Shown here piece by piece: positions 56,768 through 64,000 of a DNA stretch of 64,000 nt (position 1 is the stretch's first letter; each line of letters begins with the position of its first letter). The notes under the pieces are model-generated. The model searched no databases. It saw only the letters and a list, made by a program, of their open reading frames with translations, and was not told the DNA's origin. The DNA comes from Mercurialis annua. Lineage: Eukaryota; Streptophyta; Magnoliopsida; Malpighiales; Euphorbiaceae. The stretch covers positions 5,525,501 through 5,589,500 of the forward strand of contig NC_065575.1 of NCBI RefSeq assembly GCF_937616625.2, read 5' to 3'. The translations under genes were made by a program, and so were the position numbers.

Positions 56768-59316
56768 TTGCGGTTTAAAGTAAATCCGGTTTTAGGGGTA
56801 CAATCTAACCAAACTGAGCTCCGGTTCAGAGAAGAGAAAGGCCATAACCCTGAACTCATCCGCGAATCACAACGCTGTCGTTTTGCTAATGTTGAAGTCA
56901 TCGATAAGATCATTCTCCTCGACAAGGAGAGGAGAAAGCGTAAATCTAGCTTCATTTAACTTTTTCAATTCTTAGTTAATTAATTTTAATTTGTTCATTG
57001 CTTTGGTTCGTTTAATTCTTATTTGCTTTTATCAGGTCAATTTGAGCTCGATAATCTCCAGAAGGAGTTTAATAAGATCAACAAACAAATTGCTAGACTG
57101 AAAATTGTAAGAGACTATATTTTTTCCTGAGTTAATTAGTTATGCTTTAATGGAATATTATTCATATTTTGATGTAAATAAAAAATAAAGGCAGGGGAGG
57201 ATGCGAGTGAACTGATTAAAACTGCGAATGAGAACAAAGAATTGGCTGATGAAAAGAAAAAAGAAGTGCGTGAGGTGGCGGCAGCTTTGGCTAAGAAACT
57301 GGAAGAAGTTGGAAACCTGGTGCATGATTCAGTTCCTGTTAGTAACGATGAGGTCTGTTTTGTGGCGGTGCTTTGTTTCTTTTATGTTTATTCATATGCC
57401 TGTTATTTAGTTATTCCTAAAAATTTGAATTTCTTACATTTATCAGGCTGATAATGTTGTTACTCGTAATTGGGGTGAGAAACGGATGGAGCCTAATTTG
57501 AAAAACCATGTTGAGCTTGTTGAGCTTCTGGGAGTTGCCGAAACCAAGAGAGGTACTCATGAGTCAAGACTCGGGTTTTGCATTTGTTCAGTTAATGAAA
57601 ATATTTCTTTTTTAAAAATAATTTTACTAATTTCTTCTGCACATCAATGGATTTGTTTATAATTACTAAAAAAGATATAAATTTTGTTTATTTTTTTTGT
57701 ACTCAAGAGTCAAGATTCGGGTTTTGCATTTGTTCAGTTGATCAGATTTGCGCTAGATTTTTTGAAGAAGAGGGAATACAAAGTCAAGTGGACTCCCTTT
57801 TTAATGAGGAAAGACATTATGGAAAAATGTGCCCAGCTAGCACAATTCGATGAAGAGCTATACAAGGTGAAAAAATTGTGGCAAGAAAAATCAATTTTCA
57901 CTTTATTTCATCAGTTCTACTTTTATCTATGAATTCATAATTATGAACTGTCTTAAAATCAATTGTGTCTTAAAAATTATTTGACTTTATTTTTCTAGTT
58001 CTGCATTGTTCAGCGAATTCATAACAATGACAGCATTCGTAAAACTATCTTTTTCATGTATGATAATTGCCTTTTATTTGTGCTTCAATTAATCCTAGAT
58101 GTGAGGATAAATGACCTGGTTTTTAATAGGTGACTGGTGAAGGAGGTGACAAGTATTTAATTGCTACAGCTGAACAAGCGCTATGTGCATATCATATGGA
58201 TGATCGGATCCATCCTTCACAGCTACCAATCAAGTAATTAAGCTGCGATTCTCAGTCTCGGTAGCATAAAACTATAATTCTATATAGTCTCACTACTTTC
58301 ATACTGTTTTGTCAGATATGCTGGATACTCATCTTGTTTCCGTAAAGAAGCTGGTACGCATGGTCGTGATACTTTGGGAATTTTCCGAGTTCATCAATTT
58401 GAAAAAGTGGAGCAATTTTGTATTACCAGCCCAAATGGCAACGATTCTTGGGATAGGCTTGAGGAAATGATCAAGAACTCCGAGGATTTCTACAAGATGG
58501 TATGCTATCCTTGTCTTGGAAATTTAGAATGTGCTTACATTATGTTAAATCTTTTAGTTGTTTTTTTTATTTTGGTTTCTAAACAAAGCATAATGGGTTT
58601 CAATTGAACACTGCTTGCTATTTATTTGGCACATGCCGCAAGTTTTAGCATTTGGTAAATGCGATCTCAGACAAACAGACAATAGTTTTTTGAAAACCCG
58701 AAGTGGATTGATTACATGGAAATGCATCATTTATGCCATGTTATTAAGCTCATATACATGATAAACTAAACATCAAGTGTTCTAACACTATTCCCTCCGC
58801 AAACAGCTTAACATCCCCTACCAAGTTGTGGCTATAGTTAGTGGTGCTTTGAATGATGCTGCTGCAAAAAAGTATGATTTGGAAGCATGGTTTCCTGCTT
58901 CCAAAGCATATAGAGAGTTGGTCTCCTGTTCAAATTGCACAGACTACCAATCAAGAAAATTAAACATACAATATGGGCAGAAGGTAAGTCTCATTCCCTT
59001 TTTTCATTTGTTAGTTTAAAAACTTTGCTACATGGAGAGAAAAAATCAAATTAGCTTATATTGCAATTTATTAGCTGCTAAAGGGAACTTTATTGTACTT
59101 TGTAGCCTTGTAATAAGTCTTAATTCATTATCTTGTTTGCAGAGCAATGAGCAGGCAAAGCAATTCGTTCACCTATTGAACTCTACCCTCACCGCAACAG
59201 AGAGGACAATTTGTTGCATCCTCGAGAACTATCAGAAGGAAGATGGTGTAGATATTCCGGAACCTTTGAGAGTATATATGGATGGAGAATCTTTTATCCC
59301 ATTCTTAAAGAAGTAA
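56768..59316 (+). pseudogene. Cytosolic-type seryl-tRNA synthetase copy lacking a start codon and a pre-motif-1 segment
   Basis: Exon-like blocks: about 56800-56939, 57036-57106, 57195-57352, 57447-57552, ~57738-57866, 58130-58233, 58316-58499, 58807-58983 and 59143-59316. They encode the N-terminal coiled-coil arm (REEKGHNPELIRES onward), then class II motif 1 with TPFLMRKDIM, the ATAEQ loop, motif 2 [20 protein letters not shown] and motif 3 STLTATERTICC, ending FLKK and TAA. Damage: the segment upstream of FREEKG has no ATG before an in-frame TGA near 56732. Between TKRG and the FALDFLKKREY block the expected 20-25 residues are absent, replaced by a 42-bp sequence present twice (57553-57594, 57699-57740), and no splice choice restores the frame. 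The Pro after TAEQ is Ala. Other introns are intact. It is most likely a recently degraded paralogue; an alternative upstream exon could change that verdict. Confidence 0.8.
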
Positions 59317-60106
59317 ACAACCCATCTGCGTATGTTAGACTTAGGACTAGTTGATAAGGATCGTGTCATAGGGCTATGACCTTCTTTTGAAGGTTGTCTT
59401 ATTTTAGAATTACTGCGATGAGGAGCTACGGTGATTAGTCATTAAAAAACCTTTGAAAGATAGTTTGCTTACAATACTGGAATTTCAGATTCCAAAGGTA
59501 AGAGTTATTGTGATTGTTACCGCATGAACAACAAATTTTCGAATTTTGGTCGAGATTTAACTTTTTGTTATTCAGTTCTTTTATATGGACAAAAATTAAA
59601 TATTAAAGCATATTTTCTGGTCATTCTTTTCATTTGAATTATTAGCACCTAATTGCTGTTTGTTGTGATGAGTCCTGCAGAATTGTGATTTAAGTCAGTT
59701 TTATTTATAAATTTGGGCATGGTTGTTATCTAGCACTTGCTAGAAATATGCCAGAAATGTATTTGTTTTAAAATTACTTGATATTGTTTAGACTTAAGTA
59801 TCTATTTGCCTCGTCAATTTGCATGCAATGGGCAGAAACGTTAGAATTGTTTTTAATGTTTGATAGTTTTTTGAACTTATTAATTTTTAGTTGGACCAAA
59901 TGTATTGATTTTGAAAAATCTATGAGAATAATTGACTGGAATTAAATAACTGTAGGAGACTAATATTGAAAACAAACATTAATTCAGTATTTGAATTATT
60001 ATTTTTATTTTATCAATTTTTATGCCAAATTTATTCATAAAAACAAAAATTATGCAAAAAATTTAAAAACTGTATCATTGCAGCAATGCTTCTAACTGAA
60101 TTAGTC
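59317..60106. other. Intergenic region after the seryl-tRNA synthetase copy
   Basis: Probable 3' UTR followed by AT-rich DNA. No gene recognised. Confidence 0.4.
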
Positions 60107-60141
60107 TTTTTTTTTTTTTTGAGAATCAAGATAGCGCTTTA

Positions 60142-60575
60142 TTAGAAATTAATCATGGTTACAAGTTCATTAACCGGAAACGGAACATTTCCGTCAATAA
60201 CGCAATCTCTACCAAAGAAAATCCCCCATTTGGCTAACGCATGAGCTACTTGGTTACATGACCTTTTCACAAATTGAAACCGAACTTCACGCTCCATGCA
60301 TGCAGCCATGCAGTCCTCTACCATGACCTGCAAATAATCCTCCGCCTCAGCTGGGTTCTGAAGCCTATTCGCAACGTTAAGCGCATCCATTTCACAAATA
60401 ATTATATCCACCTGCAACTCCCTTACTAGCCGGAGGCCAAACAAAACAGCTTGAATCTCTGCAATTTCTGCATTAACACAACCATTTAATATAGACACTC
60501 CACTGCGAATAACTTCTCCTCGTGAATTTCTGCAAACAGCGCTAAGGATCGACAGTTTCTTGTCAACCCTACATC
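60142..60575 (-). pseudogene. LINE RNase H domain, frameshifted from the upstream ORF
   Basis: A 118-codon frame (60498-60142) shows the plant LINE RNase H pattern: AEIAEIQAVLFGLRL (catalytic Glu region), IICEMDALNV (catalytic Asp) and CNQVAHALAKWG near the end. The start of the domain is scattered: WWKINTD lies in a second frame near 60560-60590, and DKKLSILSAVCRNSRGE lies in the same frame as the main part but upstream of its first ATG. At least one or two frameshifts therefore separate it from the reverse transcriptase frame, and the polyprotein would terminate before RNase H. Confidence 0.8.
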
Positions 60576-60579
60576 TGTA

Positions 60580-63500
60580 TTAATCTTCCACCACGTCGGG
60601 GGGGAGAGTCCAAGCTTGGCCGTTACCCTGAGGTTGATTCATTCTGGGCTTCGAGATGTTCCCAGAAGCAAGCATCGACTGGATACCGTTGAATAATAAT
60701 GGCGTGGGATTGCGATGGTTTCCAAAAACGATATTGTTTCTATCCATCCAAATTGTCCACAACGACATGACAAATAATTGTAAGTCCTCCCTTTTTAACG
60801 TGTTGCTCATAAGAGAGATCCAATCAGGGATAGAATCACATCGAAACCCATCAGTTCTCAGGTTTATGGGAGAAACCAACCAAAGGCCTCTCACCATTTC
60901 GCAATCCTTCAAGCAATGCAAAGCTGTTTCCTCTTCAGTATTACATCGAGGGCAGAGGGGAGAGATTATGACTCGCTTCTTAATCAGATTCACGTTACAC
61001 GGTAAGGTATTATGCCCAAGACGCCATAAGAAATGTTTCACTTTTGGTGGAATCGCCAAACTCCAAATGTTATTCCAGTAAGCTGAGATGCCTTGAGAAT
61101 TTGACGGGCCTGCTATATCGCCCCTAACCATTTTATCCGCCACATAGTACGCTGACTTGACCGTGAAAACGCCCTTCTTGTCATGGGGCCAGAACAACTT
61201 ATCCGGGGGAAGACGTTTACTAATTGGGAGCTGCAATATGTTATGGGCATCGGTCTCAGAGAATGTTTGCCTGATCTTCACCACATCCCAACATCCGTTA
61301 GCGCCATCAATAAAATCTCCAACCAGACTATCATCTGATAATGTAGTTGCTCCAATCGGTCTCATGAAACTGGCATTAGATATCCAATTATCACATTGAG
61401 CACGAACCGACAATCCATTACCAATTCGCCAGGCCAACCCTGCTTTCAGAACTGATCGCCCCTCTTCAAGACTTCTCCAAACATAGCTAGATCTACTGCT
61501 CCTAGGGGCATCAATTACGTCTGAATTAGGGTAATACTTAGCTCGAAATACTCTCCCGAACAAAGAATCGGGAAACTGATGCAGTCTCCAAATTTGCTTT
61601 GCTAGCATAGCTAAGTTAAAAGCTCGAATATTTCTGAAACCTAAACCACCCAACTTCTTTGCTTTGCAAATCTTGTCCCAACTAATCCACGATATTTTCC
61701 TTTTGTTCTCCGATCCACTCCAGTAAAACCTCGCAGTCGATCTCTGCATATCATTACAGAAAGAGACGGGCAACGCAAAGCAGCTCATAATGTAGGTGGG
61801 AATAGATTGGACAATGGATTTAATCAAAACTTCTCTCCCGGCTTTAGACAAATACTTCTCCTTCCACCCATCCATCCGTTTATGGAGTCTATCCTGAAGA
61901 AAAGCAAATATCGGTTTTCTAGCTCGACCAATTAAAGTGGGCATTCCAAGATACTTCTGAAAGTACCCAACTTCCCGCACCTCTAGAATATCCCCAATTG
62001 CTATCCGATGGCGCCGAAGCGTGCCTGAGCTAAAAAACATCTCTGACTTGTCAAAATTCACCATTTGACCCGATGCTCTTTCAAACAAATTGATCACCCT
62101 TTTGATATATCGGATTTTGCTAATACTAGCCTTAGCGAATAAAATGCTGTCGTCTGCGAAAAAGAGGTGATTTATAGAAGGACCCCCTCTACATACCTTC
62201 CCCCCTGTCAAACAGCCGTCAACCTCCCCCTTTCTGAGCATCGCCGAGAAGCCTTCCATACACAACAAAAAGAGATAAGGAGAAATGGGATCTCCCTGAC
62301 GCAAACCACGCTGAGGAACAATACATCCATGAGGCCTCCCATTAACCATAACTGAAAACGAAGCTGTCTCAATACAGCTCATAATTAACCGAATGAAGTG
62401 ACAGGGAAACTTCATCTTTCTCATCACTCCCTCAACAAACGACCACTCCACTCGATCGTACGCTTTACTCATATCTAATTTGATTGCCACCGACCCCCGT
62501 TTACTCTTTGACCTCTTCGCCATAGAGTGAAACATTTCAAAAGCAACCAAAGCATTATCAGTAATAAGAAGACCTGGCACAAACGCACTCTGTGACTCAT
62601 CAATAACGGTTGACAGAACTCGTTTCAATCTATTTGCCAACAACTTTGAAATAATCTTGTAGATAACATTGCACAGGCTAATAGGTCTAAAGTCTTTCAT
62701 CGTCGTTGCTTTTGCCACTTTAGGAATTAACACAATATTGGTATGATTCATGGTATCAGGCATAACTCCATCCTCAAAAAATTTTTTAACACAAGTTATC
62801 ACATCATTCCCCACAATTTTCCAATACGAACTATAGAATAAAGCCGACATGCCATCAGGGCCCGGGGCTTTTGTTTGACCCATTTGTTTAATTACCTGAG
62901 TAATCTCATCCGACGTGACAGGTCTGCTCATATCAACACCCTGCTCGTGAGAAATCTGCGACGTGATGCAATCTAGCACTTCCTCTTGGTCTGATGGCTC
63001 AGACGTGCGGAACAACTGCTGAAAATAGGAAACAGCAACCCGATTAACTCCTTCCCCAACCTGCCAGACATCCCTCTCATCCTTAATTCGAAGTATCGAA
63101 TTATTCTTTCGCCTATTGGAAGCTTTTTGGTGAAAGAATTGAGTATTTTTATCCCCACTATGAAGCCAATCCGCTCGCGACCTTTGTTTCCACAACATTT
63201 CCTCCCTAAGGAGGAGCTCGTCTAATTCAGCCTGAATCACTGCTGCGTCGTCATACTGCCCATCTTCTCCATCACTAGCTTGAAGCACTTTCAGCTTTTC
63301 AGCTTGCTTTTTGATTTGTTTTCGAACACTGCCAATGTTGTAAAAAGCCCACTCCTTCATGCTACACCCACACCCGCGAACTCTGTCCATAATGTGCCCT
63401 CTGCTACCTTCACTTCCCCACGCCTCTACTACGCAATTCTCAAAGCTTTCATGACGCATCCACATAGGTTCAAACCTAAATGGTCTTGTCGAAAATTGTT

Positions 63501-64000
63501 GCCTCTCTTCCTTCGTACTTAACAAAATGGGGCAGTGGTCCGAATGATATCTCACAAGATGGTAGACAGTCCAATCTACAAATGTCTCCTGCCATTTAGC
63601 ATTGGCAAAAAACCGATCCAGCCGCGCTTGAATAAGATGCTCTCCCGCTCGCCTATTTGTCCAAGTAAAATCATGACCATCATAGCCCAAATCCGCAACC
63701 CCACATTCATCAATAGTAGCCTGAAAATCATCAAGCTCCCTTTGATTCCTAATACGACCTCCTCTCTTTTCATAGTTATACAAAAACAGATTAAAGTCAC
63801 CAAATACCACCAAAGGACAGCTTCTATCCGCACAGACCCTTTTCAAAAGATCACAAGTAAGATGCTTACTGCCTCCTTCCGGCCACCCATACACCCCTAC
63901 CCCCTTCCATTGCGTATCCAGGCTATTATTCATAGCTGTGAACGCAATATGATTTTCCGAAACATCATTAATCGTAACCTCCAGATTCTTATTCCAGAAA
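60580..64000 (-). CDS. LINE ORF2: endonuclease and reverse transcriptase (5' partial)
   Basis: An open frame of more than 1,130 codons runs from the right edge to the stop at 60580. The first internal Met is at 63933, but the frame stays open to 64000, so the true start is outside. The N-terminal part is an APE-type endonuclease with GDFNLFLYNYEKRGG and HSDHCPIL. The central reverse transcriptase has APGPDGMSALFY, FRPISLCNVIYKIISK, RGLRQGDPISPYLF and the catalytic FADDSILF. The zinc-binding zf-RVT segment follows near 60900-61080 (FLWRLGHNTLPCNVNL...CPRCNTEEE). It is uninterrupted to the end, but RNase H is out of frame. Function: target-primed reverse transcription of the element's own RNA. 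Confidence 0.95.
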   Translation of the reverse strand, partial: FWNKNLEVTINDVSENHIAFTAMNNSLDTQWKGVGVYGWPEGGSKHLTCDLLKRVCADRSCPLVVFGDFNLFLYNYEKRGGRIRNQRELDDFQATIDECGVADLGYDGHDFTWTNRRAGEHLIQARLDRFFANAKWQETFVDWTVYHLVRYHSDHCPILLSTKEERQQFSTRPFRFEPMWMRHESFENCVVEAWGSEGSRGHIMDRVRGCGCSMKEWAFYNIGSVRKQIKKQAEKLKVLQASDGEDGQYDDAAVIQAELDELLLREEMLWKQRSRADWLHSGDKNTQFFHQKASNRRKNNSILRIKDERDVWQVGEGVNRVAVSYFQQLFRTSEPSDQEEVLDCITSQISHEQGVDMSRPVTSDEITQVIKQMGQTKAPGPDGMSALFYSSYWKIVGNDVITCVKKFFEDGVMPDTMNHTNIVLIPKVAKATTMKDFRPISLCNVIYKIISKLLANRLKRVLSTVIDESQSAFVPGLLITDNALVAFEMFHSMAKRSKSKRGSVAIKLDMSKAYDRVEWSFVEGVMRKMKFPCHFIRLIMSCIETASFSVMVNGRPHGCIVPQRGLRQGDPISPYLFLLCMEGFSAMLRKGEVDGCLTGGKVCRGGPSINHLFFADDSILFAKASISKIRYIKRVINLFERASGQMVNFDKSEMFFSSGTLRRHRIAIGDILEVREVGYFQKYLGMPTLIGRARKPIFAFLQDRLHKRMDGWKEKYLSKAGREVLIKSIVQSIPTYIMSCFALPVSFCNDMQRSTARFYWSGSENKRKISWISWDKICKAKKLGGLGFRNIRAFNLAMLAKQIWRLHQFPDSLFGRVFRAKYYPNSDVIDAPRSSRSSYVWRSLEEGRSVLKAGLAWRIGNGLSVRAQCDNWISNASFMRPIGATTLSDDSLVGDFIDGANGCWDVVKIRQTFSETDAHNILQLPISKRLPPDKLFWPHDKKGVFTVKSAYYVADKMVRGDIAGPSNSQGISAYWNNIWSLAIPPKVKHFLWRLGHNTLPCNVNLIKKRVIISPLCPRCNTEEETALHCLKDCEMVRGLWLVSPINLRTDGFRCDSIPDWISLMSNTLKREDLQLFVMSLWTIWMDRNNIVFGNHRNPTPLLFNGIQSMLASGNISKPRMNQPQGNGQAWTLPPDVVED

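Larger units (their letters stand above)
60107..64000 (-). mobile_element. L1-type LINE with RNase H, 5' part beyond the window
   Basis: A minus-strand non-LTR retrotransposon ends at 60107 in a 14-base A tail (T run 60107-60120 on the plus strand). It contains, in order, an endonuclease, a reverse transcriptase, a zinc-knuckle segment and an RNase H region. Its 5' end, ORF1 and one target duplication lie to the right of the window, so length and age cannot be judged. Confidence 0.92.

Noticed and set aside
60656..61081. 141-codon plus-strand open frame opposite the LINE
   Set aside because: Antisense shadow of LINE ORF2.

Overview
The window is nuclear DNA of a eudicot plant. It is AT-rich, its genes are split by many GT-AG introns, and it carries plant-specific repeats: Ty3/gypsy, LARD and TRIM LTR elements, MULE- and hAT-type MITEs, CACTA and an L1-type LINE. 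The host genes are single-copy-type plant genes: phytoene desaturase, DNA topoisomerase 3-alpha, a small subunit of serine palmitoyltransferase, an LRR receptor kinase, and a damaged seryl-tRNA synthetase. The species cannot be named from the sequence alone.

Layout. 1-19 kb is a graveyard of nested mobile elements. A very young 10,065-bp LARD-like LTR element (two nearly identical 3.0-kb LTRs, TSD TCAGC, no coding capacity, minus strand) splits an old gypsy aspartic-protease frame. A second, older and truncated relative lies directly to its right, followed by a decayed Mutator-like transposase, an AT-rich tandem repeat, a cluster of hairpins and a transplanted piece of the PDS gene. 20-24 kb holds a minus-strand LRR-XII type receptor kinase whose natural stop codon was displaced by a MITE with a 9-bp target duplication. 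24-28 kb is a MITE field, including a 268-bp CACTA-like insertion whose empty site survives in a paralogous repeat at 1.5 kb.

28-35.2 kb is a complete PDS gene (14 coding exons, 579 aa, minus), with a triple-LTR TRIM in intron 4 and a hAT-like MITE in intron 9. 36.7-39.1 kb holds a 56-residue serine palmitoyltransferase small-subunit gene in three coding exons, too fragmented for an ordinary ORF scan. 41-55.2 kb is TOP3A (15 coding exons, 865 aa, minus). Head-to-head with it at 56.8-59.3 kb is a seryl-tRNA synthetase copy that has lost its start codon and a conserved segment before motif 1. 60.1-64 kb is an L1-type LINE with endonuclease, reverse transcriptase and RNase H regions, running off the right edge.

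The host genes do not form a pathway. PDS (plastid carotenoid synthesis), ssSPT (ER sphingolipid synthesis), TOP3A (DNA double-Holliday-junction dissolution) and the receptor kinase (cell surface) are independent neighbours. No unknown multi-gene system was recognised. The most informative novelties are how transposons have edited genes: a stop-codon takeover, gene-fragment duplication, a TRIM array in an intron, and a new LARD family.
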